64,000 bases of DNA from NCBI RefSeq assembly GCF_024679245.1, contig NC_090183.1:21852855-21916854 (forward strand). The letters run 5' to 3'. The notes beneath the pieces were generated by a model, which was not told the origin of the DNA, did no database searches, and saw only the letters and a list, made by a program, of their open reading frames with translations. Within the stretch, counting starts at the first letter, position 1; each line of letters starts with the position of its first letter. The stretch is from Pseudorasbora parva. Taxonomy: Eukaryota; Chordata; Actinopteri; Cypriniformes; Gobionidae. This document shows, piece after piece, positions 1 through 14,200 of the stretch. The translations under genes and the position numbers were made by a program.

Positions 1-600
1 TAGCTTTATTCATATCAGATACACATTGTGTCAGTAACTTTAAAGTTTACTCTATTCTTCTCCCAGTTCACCTGCCACTTAATTTTATGTATTTTGGGAG
101 AAGTGGATGAATTTACGTCTTGTAAATCCAACAGATCCGATTTTCTGAACTGCGCCTGCGGCGGTGATGGCGGCGCCCAATCGTGCATACAGCTCAACTA
201 ACGCGATTGTTATAAAGGTGTTTAAACAACAAAACACTTCCACTTGTATATATTTGACAATCGGAATATCAGATATTTCAGGCCATATCTAACAAATTTG
301 TGAATATTTTGAATAAAAAAGGAAAAATGACAAAAGCAGATAATCATTCATTCAGCTCTGTTGTTGCTGCGGTGTGTCACATGACAAGCAATGACGCGTC
401 ACCATGGAAACCATAAAGTGACACATTAATAACGGTCGCTTTGAAAAACTCACGCTGGGGGGTCAGCCAGAATGTTTTACATTTGCGTGTGAAAGAGTTA
501 AACATATGAGCGGATTAATAAAATTGTAAATTCATTTTAGATAAATATATATATAAAATTAACCATAAAAATCCATCTCACATCAGTAACTGTCATGACG
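1..600. other. No gene recognised; unassigned AT-rich sequence
   Basis: Only short frames without recognisable motifs are present. The stretch lies upstream of the first card14 exon seen here and is probably intronic, but no splice-flanked exon matching CARD14 was found. Confidence 0.5.
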
Positions 601-910
601 TACTCACCGGGGTCGCGTGACTGTGCAGTTGGCTACATTGTTTTATAATTTAACCGCGAAAATACATTTGATTTCACAAAGAGCAAGAAACAAGCAACAG
701 CAGCATGGATCGTTTTTTAAAAAGAAAAGCCCCACAGAACCGGACAGTTTTTACTGGGAAATGGATTATTATGCTCTGTTCATTACTGTCCTGTCTAAAT
801 AAACAGGACATTTGCATTTAAATTTGGGTTATGCAGTGTTTTTAAAATATATTTTAAACTGGGGTGCCTTGAAATTTTATGCACTTTTGAAAGGTGCCCT
901 GACTGAAAAA
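600..910 (+). mobile_element. Remnant of a hAT-like element (ZBED-type start)
   Basis: A short frame at 705-821 starts MDRFLKRK, the N-terminal motif seen in many hAT/ZBED-type transposases, and stops after 38 codons. About 30 bp further on, 850-905 reads like the 3' end of a hAT element (ggggtgcc near its start and gtttgagaaaggctg at its end). The body of the transposase is absent, so this would be an internally deleted copy. Boundaries and target duplication could not be fixed. The family call rests on motif memory only. Confidence 0.35.
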
Positions 911-1770
911 AGTTTGAGAAAGGCTGTTCTAGACAGCCATGATATTGTAATTCATGCAGTATGTGGTCTGGCATTGTGATGTTTGAAAATGCAAGGTCTT
1001 TCCTGAAAGAGACGACGTCTGAATGAGAGCATATGCTGAACTTGTATATACCTTTCGGCATTGATGGTGCCTTTCCAGAATTGTAAGTTGCCCATGCCAC
1101 ACATACTCATGCAACCCCATACCATCAGATGCAGGCTTCTGAACTGAACGCTGATAACAACTTGGGTTGTCCTTGTCCTCTTTAGTCCGGATAACTTGGC
1201 GTCCCAGTTTTCCAAAAGAACTTAAAAATTGTATTCGTCTGCCCACAGAACAGTTTTCCACTTTGCCACAGTCAATTTTAAATGAGCCTTACCCAGAGAA
1301 AATGCCCGCACTTCTGGATCATGTTTTGATATGGCTTATTTTTTGACCTATATATTTAGCTGGCAACGGCGAATGATACAGTAGATTGTGTTCACCGACA
1401 ATGTTTTCTGGAAGTATTCCTGAGCCCATGTTGTGATTTCCATTACAGTAGCATTCCTTTATGTGATGCAGTGCCGTCTAAGGGCCCAATGATCACAGGA
1501 ATCCAGTGTGGTTTTCCGGCCTTGACCCTTAGCACAGAGATTGTTCTAGATTCTCTGAATCCTTGGATGATATTATTCACTGTAGATGATGATAACTTCA
1601 AAGTCTTTGCAATTTTTCTCTAAGAAACTCCTTTCTGATATTGCTCCAATATTTTTCACCCTAGCATTGGGGGAATTGGTGATCCTCTGCCCATCTTGAC
1701 TTCTGAGAGACACTGCCACTCTGAGAGGCTCTTTTTATACCTGTCACAAAAAAATCTACTCTTCAGTTTT
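911..1770 (-). mobile_element. Degraded Tc1-like transposon, copy A
   Basis: Reading the minus strand, three overlapping frames between 795 and 1261 together carry Tc1 transposase motifs: a VWGC-type block, GNLQFWKGTINAERYIQ and HHNARPHTA, which is the region of the second catalytic aspartate. The homology is spread over frames, so there are several frameshifts. It stops abruptly at about 950, next to the hAT-like remnant, so the C-terminal catalytic Glu region is missing. The N-terminal side decays towards 1.7 kb. Non-functional. Confidence 0.6.
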
Positions 1771-2226
1771 TATATTTGATTGTCTTTATCAGTAATTAAA
1801 CGAATTAAACTATTACTGAGCTTCATGACATACTTCTATTAAAAACTTTGAAATATCTTATTCTGAATAAGTGGTAAGAGCACTACAGAAGCTAGTGAGT
1901 TGTTTTATTTGACATATAGGTATGTAATGGAAGTATGTCATGAAATTCAGTACAAGTATTCCATTTATTTACTGATTAAGAAAATCAAGTTTACGTTTTC
2001 ACGTTTACTGTGTGTAAGAAGAGGAACTATTCTGAGCATTTCCATCTTCTTTAAAATACAGCTCTAGCATAATTTTTCTGCAAAATCCATTTGCTTACTG
2101 TATTTTGCTATGTAATACAGTGACATTCAGACATTTGTTTCAGACAGAAAACAGTGTCAACATACTTTTTATGCACATTCTTAGAATTAATTACAATACA
2201 CCTCTTGTTAATCTCTATTTTGATAG
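1771..2226. other. Presumed card14 intron, no feature recognised
   Basis: AT-rich sequence between the Tc1 remnant and the first recognised card14 exon. No further exon was recognised. Confidence 0.5.
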
Positions 2227-2287
2227 GAAATCATTTGAGCGATTCATTATCACCCACATCACTTGCCAAGAGGAGTCCTACTGACAG
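2227..2287 (+). CDS. card14: card14 exon (linker before PDZ)
   Basis: Acceptor tgatag, donor gtaaaa, 61 nt. It opens with two bases of a split codon and ends with two bases (AG) of the next. The peptide is serine-rich ([19 protein letters not shown]), as expected for the linker before the PDZ domain. The preceding exon must end in phase 1 and was not found in the window. Confidence 0.7.
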
Positions 2288-5200
2288 GTAAAATTAAAAT
2301 GAAAGGTAAAACATAATCACATTTATTTATTTAAAATGGTCACACTGCTAAAAAAAGAACATTTTGTATAAATCTAGTTTCACAAGAGCATCAGCTCCAC
2401 CCTTCCTAATGCGGTCCAGACCACAGGCCCTGCGCATCACTGGTCGTGCGCTCACCGTGTTTTTTCAGGGAGAAATGCTATTGAACCAACTACAGGTCAT
2501 CGGGGGTAATAAGACCGGTGTGTTCGTGCATCATGTGATGGAAGGATCATCTGCTCATAACAGTGGCATCAGCCCTGGAACTCAGATACTTCAGGTGAGA
2601 ATGTCTGGATTTTGAACTCTACCATTTTTTTGGGGGGGGGGGATTTGGCTAGTGTTGTAGACTCAACTGCTGGGATATTACTTTATTGTCGATACATTGT
2701 CTGATTAAATTATTAACATCATTATTGTGATTGGATGTAAAACTCAGTGCTTCAGATGCAATCAATAACCTATTTCTACATTGATTTGTTTAGTGTGCCA
2801 GTTAAGAAATAAGGGATTGTGTCAAAAATGACAAAATCCAAGGTATTGTTGCAAAAAAAAAAAGTATTTATATAATATTTAAAATCAGAATTTTTACATC
2901 ATAACGTGATACAATTAAGCAATATCAGAAGAGCAAGAAAGATGCTTTCACAAATTTGAGCATAACTGCAAACATTATATTGCTTTTTATACCAATATAA
3001 AATAAAATAAATTATAACATTATTCTCAACATTATTTATGCATTTCTGATTTACCAATTCAGATATATGTTATGTACCACCACCAGTGCCAAGATTAATT
3101 TTGTTGTTAAAGGTGTCCTAGAATGATTTGAAACAATATTTTAAATTGTTCTCTGATAATTGATCTAAATAGAGGGTATGCTTATTTAAAGGGTTACTTC
3201 AGCGATTAGCATATGGCTTTCTATCAGTAGAAACCCTGGAGTATATTCAAATGATCGTGCTCCCCCCTCATATCCCCCTGAGACGAGAGATTTATGCATT
3301 TTATTTCTGGAAAAATTACTCACATGACGCAAATATCGTCAATTTGCATCATCTGTAACATTTTGGCAGCTGCGGGCATTCATGTAAATGGAGCGGCCGG
3401 CGGAGCAAAGTCAGCGTTTTAACTTCTCAAATGAATTCCTATGAAAAGTTTAGCTTCCAAAGGCATGAACTGATAATGTGCCAGACTAAACATGTGCTGT
3501 GAATGTATGCCGAGAGCGCGGTCACGTTTACCTCAGCTCTCATCACGAGAGCTCATTCATCATGGCTAAATGTAATTTGACTCCTGCTACGTTTGTGCTG
3601 TGACACTCCTTCAGCGGCTAAATCACATTATATTGAACAGACATGTTCAGTGTAGTGTCTGTTCTCTAACTGAACTGATTTTATGAAGAGGAAGACGGTG
3701 GGAAAGTGATCAGTGATTCAGTAGCTGGGGCTTTGGGAGTGGCCTCGTAGGGCAGCGAAGCATTCTGGGAATTGTAGTCTTTTATCCCCATAAGACAAAA
3801 ATCAATTTTCTGTCTTTTCTCAGTATAGAAAGCACCAAATTCAAAAATAATTACATATTTCTGCTACATTAATGACCCAGTTTAAATACAGGTTCATCTT
3901 CCCAGCGCTGAAGTACCCTTTTAAGGTCAAATATTGTCCAGATACGGTTTTACAGGTCCAGGTTTCACTGGCTCAATGACAGCTAACACATCTATACCAT
4001 CCATCATGGCAATGATTTTACAATTTTAACTTTGAATCACAAACTGAACTGGGTAGTACATAAATATGTTGTTTGTACAGTAACGTTACAGTTTGACAGT
4101 AGAGTACTGACTTAAAAGTTGATTTATTTAGCCAAACAAATTAATGTAGAAGCCACTTAAAAAAGTCAGTGTCATGTTTACTACTCACCCGCTGCAAAAT
4201 AATTAAATTCTCAAAAATGTATAATTATTTAACAAATTGACTAAGCCTTGTCAAATGACTATCGTTTCAACTTAGATGATGAAAAAGGTGACGTTAACTA
4301 CAAGGATCGAGTGAGTGATCTGTAAGCAACTAAACAGTAGTAGTAAACGTAGTTAGCTTCTGAGTTATGTGTTAATGATGAAATATAGGCTAATCTAGAT
4401 TTCAGTCCGTCAAAAGGGAGCGACATATGTATCTACTGTTGTATTTTATGACAACACTGGCAGGAAATATTAACTTTTGTCATTTGACAAACTGTATGTG
4501 TGCTACTCTATGAGTTTCCAAAACTAGTATCTTGCGTTAGATCTAGACAACACAGGGGATATTATTGTAATGTTGTCTTACTAAGAAAATTTCAATTTAA
4601 TCCGAAATGGGTTCGACAGTCAAGAAGTGGATAAAATCACTACTTATGGTTTGCAGGAATATGGATGGAATTGGCTCTTCCTTCAGTTTTAGACGCTGAG
4701 CGAATCCTGCTTGATATTGCCCTTAGGTTAGACAAACTCTCCGTGGTGAAATGGGCCGAGCAAATGAACAACTTTGAATTAAATTGTTGCGGTTTATCAT
4801 AAATAAACATCAACCATGACTGTTGACATTCTACTATGGGAAGGCTATGAAAAGTCCTCACATCCCTCACAGTTCCACCTGAAAATGAAGATTGGCTGAC
4901 ATGCAAATGTTGGGGGCGTACATATTAAGTATCCCAGCGATTGTGTCACAGTTGTCGTTATGTTGACAATAGCCTATATTTCAGTGGTGTTTTTACATTT
5001 TCTCTGAAAAACAAAGTGGTAGAAGACATAAAGAGAATTCAGCGATAAAAACAGTGGCAGGTCTCTCCTCCTTCTTTCAAAGATAAAATGCACTGACAGA
5101 AAACAAAAAGCTCTCATTTTCTCTTTCTCTTTGAATAATGAAAGGATAACATATATTTTTCTTTTATCTCTGGTTAGATATTCAGGTTTAAGCTGCAGTT

Positions 5201-8200
5201 AAATGGAGTGGGAACTAATTAAAGCCAAAATTGTGTATTTGTAGCTAAAGTATGAGCAGGAGCAGAGAGCTGTACAAATGGATCTAGAGGACACCACTAT
5301 GGAGGAGGCCCTGTGGGCCCTGGGGCAGGTCCAGGGACCATGCCACATTACACTGAGACCCAGCCAAGATGGTAAGAGCAAAGAATAACAATTGCATGAT
5401 CATACGCGGTGGTGAATGTGATTTCACCAAGTACAGCATGCTACTGGATCAACATTCCAAACAACCAATCAGATTTGAGGGGCAAGTTTACAATTTATGT
5501 CAAGTTTAGGTTTACAACCAAGGTTAGATTTGTGTTATTTCAGCGTTATTCACTTATCATTTCCCTCTGGTTTTAGTGATAAGTTATGGGTAGGGTTAGT
5601 TTTAGGGATAGAGAGTTGTGACAACATTTTCCGACAAGAATGTTGCACCTGTGCTCATTTTCCTGTTCTTGATCCTTGTTTTGTTTTCCATTGATTACTC
5701 TCCCTGTGTATTTTAAACCTGTAGTTTGCTTATTTGCAGAAAATTAGTACTTTATACTACTAAAGTAATACTTTATTAGGTTATCTGCACTTTTACTCAA
5801 GTTCTTGATTTGTCTTCTTTGTCCGCCACTGATAAAACGTCTATCCATCCCTGTTAAAACAGTTGTTTTTTTGTGTTGTAAAAATGAAATTAATATAAAT
5901 CATATCAGAACTTTTGATGACACAACATTTATTAAAAGTAAAAAAAACTTTTACAATACACTTTTTAAAATATTCGAAATATTTACTTTTAAAATACATA
6001 GGCAAGTGTGCACACCCCAAAATGCTCTATATGTTTGCTTTTTCACTCCTGAAGCGACAATGTTCACCCCCTTTTTAACTTGGAATAAACTGACAAATTA
6101 TCTATGCCGAAAAGACACTGAACAACTTAAAATACACTACAAAATAGATGATGACAACTCGCATACCTGCAATAATGCCTAGTCTTTTAATAGGCATTAT
6201 TGCTAGGCATTATTTATAAAGGTATCATTATGTTATGACTTTACTTGTTGGGGCACATGACTATTAACTAATTCAAAATTAATTCAAAACCCATAACCTC
6301 AATTGTGTATTAGTTAATCAATTAGTTAATAGTCATGTGCCCCAACAAGTAAAGCCAAAACATAATGACACCTTTATAAATCATTAGCTAATGAATAATT
6401 AAAGCAGACAACTGGAAGTTGAAATGCATGGCTTTGACCCGTTGTGGTAATTAACATGTTAATTTACATTATTAGTTAATATAATATGTTATTAGGAATT
6501 AATACATTATGACATATTTAACTAATAACAATTTAATGATTACTTAATCTATTAATCATGTAGAATCTTCATTAGTTGCTGATGCAGTAATCATTAATAA
6601 ATGGGTTAGTTCACCATCAGTAATACATTAACTCATGATTATCTGTGCATTAGTTAAGCATGAATTAATGCATATTAGTGCACCCTTATTGTAAAGTGTT
6701 ACCAAAAATTGTTTGTCGCTGTAATCTTTAATCAAAATCGGTCTGGAAACGCCTGGAAACGCCGAGAACGTTTCATCTCAGATAACGGTAGTTAAATGCT
6801 TAACTACTCCCCTCCAACCATTAGTCTGCTATCAGTGCGAGATGGAGAGGAAGAGCACTGAGGTAAAACCCTGCCCACTATTCAATATTTCGTTTCACTT
6901 TAGCCTCCGGAAGAAAACTCACTGAGACTTTAATGTTGCTGTAGGACACTTGACACACCAACTCTTACATTTAAAGTGCAAAAGTTTTTCTGTGTTAATT
7001 TTTTAAACCAGCTGTTTTAACAGGGGTGTGTAGACTTCAACTCTATATGTTCATTAATTGAACCAAAACACTTTATAATGTTTAATCTTGATTTGGGATG
7101 GCTTATTTAATGTGACGTGTACATTGTCAAGATTGCCCATTAAGGTCAGAGATTTACTAAACCAAAATAAAGATGTGTTGATTTTCTTCTAGCATACGAG
7201 AACCTTCTACAGCAGCTAAAAAATGGTGAAGTGATGTCGGGTGATTCCTTCTACATCCGTGTTAATATGACGCTGTCAGGTGATGTAGCAGGAACTCTGC
7301 CGGTCAAGTGTAACGACATTGTCCATGTTACAAACACTCACCATTCCAACGACGGCTTCTGGTGGGCCAGTCATGTGCACCCTTTTCACCTGGAAGACCT
7401 GCAGAGTGGGGCTCTACCCAACTACTACAGGTAGTAAAATAATAGCAGAATTTACCTTTTGGCATGCTTTTTTTCCATTGTAAAATATTCTTGCTTAATG
7501 TTCCTGGGATTCCGAAGCAAAGCACACATTTTCTAAAATCATTGTGTGATAATGTGGACCCATTAGACCTGTAGTTTCATAATCTATACTACCTTTTAAA
7601 AGTTTGTGGTCAGCAAAAAAAAAATTATTTGCAAAAAAGAAATACTTTTATTTAGCAAATATTCATTATATTGATCAAAAGTGACAGTAAAGACATTTAT
7701 AATGTTACAAAAGATTTCTGTTTCAAATAAATGGTGTTTAATATTAAGCAACTGTTTGCAACTGATAATAACAAAGGTTTTTGAGCATTAAAGCATATTC
7801 AAATGATTTGTGACAGATCAATGTGACACGAGTAATGCTGAAAATTACATTTTAAAATATAATGAAAATATATTTAAATATTTTAACATTTTAATTATAT
7901 TTCTCAATAGTACTGTAACTTTACACACACATCTGAACACTCATATTATCTTTTTCTCATTTTTCAGAGCACAGAGGCTGTTAATCAGGGCTATAGAGGA
8001 TATGACCTACCCTAACAAAACACACAGAAAGGTGAGTGTCCCTCAGTAAATTCATACAGTCCAAATAGCCATTGCAGAAATCATTTTTCGAAGGTTCTTT
8101 AACTTTTTATTGTGATTTGTGTGCATTTAGAATATGCTAATAAAGCTCACAGGCAATGTTGCTCAGTGTTGAATCAATTACGCATGACGTTAATGGAATG

Positions 8201-11200
8201 GTTAACTGAACTGTAAAACGATTGTCATAGGTTAGTCATAGTCGGTGTTTCAAATGAATAGTTGTGAAATATATAACAAATTCTTGTCTAGATTTGTATC
8301 GCCATTGTTAATTACGGGAAATATTACTCACCAAAATATTGAACTCTGGGTGTGGTATGAAGGGCTTTGTTCAGTGAATAATACTGCATAACTTAAAACT
8401 ATGAAACTAGCCATAGACAGAAAACAGTCAATCTAATTAAAGAAAAATGAGTCATGCATTCTTGCCATTAAGAGGGCAACTTTTTTATATCCTGTTTTTA
8501 AAAGATTAGAGAATCAGGCACGCACTAAATTATTGTAGACTTTCAATGTTAGATTCTGTTGAGATGTGTCATGAAAAAGCATTGTTAGCACAGGTTGCTA
8601 GAAGATTGGTAGAATCTGTTACATTAGTCCTCAGTACTTGTTTTCTGTACACAGGAGAGAACGACATCTAATGAGAAGCAGAGAGATGTGAGAATCGTCA
8701 GCACGTGTCAACAGAGTAGAAACCCTCTGTGGGTCAGTGTGGAAGACAACAACAGCACAGCACTGGACAGTTAGTACAAAACAAACTCACTCATCTGTTT
8801 TAGTTATAGGCATAGAAAACATAAGGAATTTCTGATTCTTCATAGTTCCATTAATAATTATTTTAGTAAAGGAAATATTTTGGAAATTATTGTTTTGCTC
8901 AGTCGCTTTGGTACATTTCTTGAATCATCCTTGACATTTGCAAAACATTAAGTGCATTTCTCAAAACAATTCGTACAAATAGCAAAACATCATGGATTAC
9001 CTGCAAAAGCCAGTCTCTTGCTCAAAATCCGTAGTTCATCTCTCAAAAGTAAATATACACTCACCTGAAGGATTATTAGGAACACCTGTTCAATTTCTCA
9101 GTAATCAATCAATCAATCGATCAACTTTATTTATATAGCACTTTTACAATCACGATTGTGTCAAAGCAGCTTCACAGTGTCAAACAGGATAATATTGCAA
9201 CAAAATTAGATTTGGCTGTACTGGAGAAAACAGTGATGTTATAAGCTTATTTTAATTTATCATATAGCGACAATGTTGGCATATCAGTATTATAGTTTAT
9301 AGAATTAAATAAAACCTAATTCATAAATTTTATTTGTATAATTAGTTGAATAACTTTGATCATAATTTTAGTGTCCCAAAATTTTAGTGTCCCCAACTGA
9401 GCAAGCCAAGCCAAAGGCGACAGTGGCAAGGAACCAAAACTCCATCAGGGCATGATGGAGAAAAATAAACCTTGGGAGAAACCAGACTTAGTCGGGGTGC
9501 CAGTTCTCCTCTGGCCTATTAACACACCGTGTATGATTATTATTCTGGCAACCTTACAGGTCAGAAATCATATTAGATCGGAATATTCAAAATTTCAGGG
9601 TATCACGGAAGAGACAGGTTTATTTATGATGGGGCGTCGATTACACAAGAGTATGAATACATGAAAGATCGGAGTTATTGAGCCTGAGACGGGTTTTGAG
9701 CATGACGTGCCGGTGAGGCAAATTCGGAGGAGACACCATTTGACACGGCTCAGCAGACACTCCAGGATGCGTTGGTCATGTCCAGGCAGGTCCACCATCC
9801 GATCCGGACAGGATCCAGATCCGGGATAAACCTCGGGAAAAACAGGGAGACTAACATTAGTGTTAATGCCACTCTTTTTATGATGTAACGAGTACATCAG
9901 GTGTTATGGGAAGTGTTCCCAGTTCCGGCTGACCTAGTTAATGCAGCCTAACAATAAGTCAATTGATTTGAATAATGAAAGTTAAAAATGTTCTATGTGT
10001 ATGCCATAGTAAAGAGATGTGTTTTTAGTCTAGATTTAAACTGACAGAGTGTGTCTGCTTCCCGAACAATGCTAGGAAGACTATTACAGAGTTTAGGTGC
10101 TAAATAGGAAAAGGATCGACCGCCTGCAGTTGATTTAGATATTCTAGGTATTATCAACTGGCCAGAGTTTTGAGACCGCAATAGACGTGATGGAGTATAA
10201 TGTGTTAAGAGCTCGCTTAAGTACTGGGGAGTTAAACCATTCAGTGCTTTGTAAGTAAGAAGCAAGATTTTAAAATGTATGCGATGTTTAATAGGGAGCC
10301 AGTGCAGTGTTGACAGAACTGGACTAATATGATCATACTTCCTGGTTCTAGTAAGAACTCAAGCTGCTGTGTTTTGGACCAGCTGGAGTTTGTTTATTAA
10401 GCGAGCAGGGCAACCACCCAGTAGAGCATTACAATAATCTAACCTTGAGCTCATGAATGCATGTACTAACTGTTCAGCATTTTGCATTGAGAGCATGTGC
10501 CGTAATTTAGATATATTTTTAAGATGGTAGAATGCGGTTTTACAGATGCTAGAAACGTGGCTTTCAAATGAAAGATTGGTATCAAAGAGCACACCCAGGT
10601 TCCTCACTGATGAAGAGGGCTTGACAGAGCAGTCATCAAGTGTTAGACAGTATTCTAGGTTACTACTTGTGGAGCTTTTCTGCCCAATAATTAAAAATTC
10701 AGTTTTATCTGAATTAAGTTGCAGGAAATTACTATTCATCAGCTATGCATTCCGTTAATCTTGTGAATTGGTAGGTTTCGTCAGGGCGTGAGGAAATATA
10801 GAGCTGAGTATCGTCAGCATAACAATGAAAACTAACGCCATGCTTCCTAATGATATCTCCCAGTGGTAGCATATACAGGGTGAAAAGCAACGGTCCTAAC
10901 ACTGAGCCTTGCGGTACCCCATACTGAACTTGTGATCGGTGTGACATCTCTTCATTTACTGCTACAAACTGATAACAGTCAGATAAGTACGATTTAAACT
11001 ATGCCAATGCAGTTCCACTAATGCCAACATAATTTTCGAGTATATTCAGAAGAATATTGTGATCGATAGTATCGAATGCAGCGCTAAGATCGAGTAACAC
11101 TAATAGAGAGATACAACCATGATCAGATGATAAGAGTAAATCATTTGTAACTCTTATTAGATGCAATTATCTAATCAACCAATCACATGGCAGTTGCTTC

Positions 11201-14200
11201 AATACATTTAGGGGTGTGGTCCTGGTCAAGACAATCTCCTGAACTCCAAACTGAATGTCAGAATGGCAAAGAAAGGTGATTTAAGCAATTTTAAGCTTGG
11301 CATAGTTGTTGGTGCCAGACAGGCCGGTCTGAGGATTTCACAATCTGCTCAGTTACTGGTATTTTCACGCACAACCATTTCTAGGGTTTACAAAGAATGG
11401 CGTAAAAAGGGAAAAAAAATCTAGTATGCAGCAGTCCTATTGGCGAAAATGCCTTGTTGATGCTAGAGGTCAGAGGAGAATGGGCAGACTGATTCAAGCT
11501 GATAGAAGAGCAACTTTGACTGAAATAACCACTCATTACAACCAAGGTATGCAGCAAAGGATTTGTGAAGCCACAACACACACAACCTTGTGGCAGGTGG
11601 GCTACAACAGCAGAAGACCCCTCTGGGTACCACTCATCTCCACTAAAAATGGGGAAAAGAGGCTACAATTTGCACAAGCTCACCAAAATTGGACAGTTGA
11701 AGACTGGAAAAATGTTGCCTGGTCTGATGAGTCTTGATTTCTGTTGAGACATTCAGATGGTAGAGTCAGAAATTGACATAAACAGAATGAGAACATGGAT
11801 CCATCATGCCTTGTTACCACTGTGCAGGCGGCTGGTGGTGGTGTAATGGTGTGGGAAATGTTTTCTTGGCAGACTTTAGGCCCCTTAGTGCCATTGTTTC
11901 TGACCATTTCCATGTTTTTTTGGCCACCATGTACCCATCCTCTGATGGCCACTTCCAGCAGGATAATGCACCATGTCACAAAGCTCGATCCATTTCAAAT
12001 TGGTTTCTTGAACATGACAATGCGTTTTCTGTACTAAAATGGCCCCCCCAGTCACCAGATCTCAACCCAATAGAACATCTTTGGGATGTGGTGGAACGGG
12101 AACTTCGTGCCCTGAATGTGCATCCCACAAATCTCCATCAACTGCAAGATGCTATCCTATCTGAATGCTGAATGTTTGGCCAAATTCTAAAGACTACAGC
12201 CAGCAGAGGGAGCCATTTCCGCATGTTTTGAACCCGCGTACAGGGGATGGGAGATCTCACTCAGAGCTCAGCTCGCAGCTACAGGCACTCATTTAAACGG
12301 AGCTATTGTGAGAAATGTACGTCTTTTAACTTCTCAAATTATTTTCTATGAAAGTTAAGCTTGCAACGGCATGAACTGAAACGTGCCAGACTGAACTCGC
12401 GTTGTGAATGTATGCCGTGAGTGTAGTCGCGATTACCTCAGCTCTCATCATGAGAATTCAGCTCATTTATCTCACTCCTGCAGTTAGTGCTCAGTGCTGT
12501 GATACTCGCGCGGTGACTCACTCATTATATTGAACAGACACGTTCAGTTTTTAATTGAAGTGTCTTCTCCAACTAGAAGGCACCAAATTCAAAAATAATT
12601 TCACATTTCTACTATATTGATGACCCAGTTTAAATAATCATCTTCCCAGTGCTTAAGTACCCCTTTAAAGGAAGCAGAATTTAAATACAAGAACAATTCA
12701 AAGAAATTCATATACATGTCCATCTTGCCATAGCAGCTTCGAGAATCTTTAGTGTTGCAGGAAAGATTTTCAGACCAAAACAATGCAGACTCAATGACAA
12801 CACATTTGAGGAGTGATTGAGCATTAGATGCATCAGTGTTGATAAGTGAGTTTTGCATTGGATTTATGATAACTGCATTTACAACAAATTTGTGTTATTT
12901 GATTACTTTAAAATGAAAATAACATTGGAACAAAACAAATTAAATGACATTGAGGGGGGTAATTTATTTCCCTGAAGAAGGGAACGGAGACCTTCGTCGG
13001 CCGACGAATTGGGATCTGATCTCAGAGACCTATCTACTTCGAGTATGTAAAAACGAGCCAATCAGAGATTGGCATGTGATCCGCACATTCCACGCTCCGC
13101 TCCGCCCCGCAGCGCGGGTATAAATAGGAAGTGGAATGGCAGATCAATGCTTTTTTCTGCTGAGGAGCCGACTTAGTGACTTGGCTCCTAGCGGAAGCAC
13201 AGCACCTGGTGACGGGACGTACATCTCTGTTCCCTTCTTCAGGGAACGAGGGTTACATACATAACCAAGACGTTCCCTTTAAGTCGGTCACGTTCGATGT
13301 ACGTTGGACTTAGACCGACGAATTGGGATCCCTATTGAAAACGCCAGGATGCCCTTCCAGCGTCCTGCTTGAGCGCACTGGACCGTCTAGTATGGTACGG
13401 AAGTCAGGGCTCCAAGCAGGGAGATCAGTCACGGCTGTTTCTGCGAGACCCACTCAGAGTGACTACTGAACGCTGGGAAAGCGTGCCCCAGCTGCGGAGC
13501 CACATCCTTCAGCGAAGGCCTGGTGGCGGAATATACATAAGGACTAACCTAGCAGGGTAGTGCAACATATGGAAGTCTCTTGGGTGGTTCCAACCTAATT
13601 GTAGGGGGGAAAGAACACACCCAGAGACGACAGAGCGAGCTCTGTCAAGGGAAAGAAACGGAGCTAGCCGTTAGGCTAGCTGGTACCGTGGAGAATACAC
13701 ATATGGGGTTGCCGTGAGGGAACCGCTACATATGTGACCCAGCCTACAGCCACGTTCCACAAGCATACGGGTGCAGGCCAGACGGTCCGCAATGTCTGTG
13801 CAACACCGTAGGGGTGACGGAGGAGCTCGACAGGGTTAACCATTTTACCGGGGAACACAACTGGAGACAATAGACTCACGTATCCGGCCCAGAGGGCGGG
13901 AGTGGCGTTGCAAGCCGACACTTAGAATGGGGCACTTAGCGCTACTGGCCACTTGGGGCGAGAATGCGGGAAGATACCGGCTCTACGCGGAGGCTATAGA
14001 ATCTAGCGAACGTGTTAGGTGTCGCCCAGCCTGCAGCTCTACAAATGTCTGTCAGCGAGGCACCTTGAGCCAGCGCCCAGGAGGATGCTACACTCCTTGT
14101 GGAGTGCGCTCGCAACCTGACAGGCAAGGCACGTCTTGGGACTGGTAAGCCAAGACTATAGCATCCACTATCCAGTGGGCTAACCTCTGCTTGGAGACAG

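Noticed and set aside
2394..2397. Alternative acceptor (gcatcag) for the PDZ exon
   Set aside because: It would break the phase set by the preceding exon; the AG at 2376-2377 fits.
5805..6182. 125-codon plus-strand frame
   Set aside because: AT-driven composition, no motif, and located within an intron of card14.
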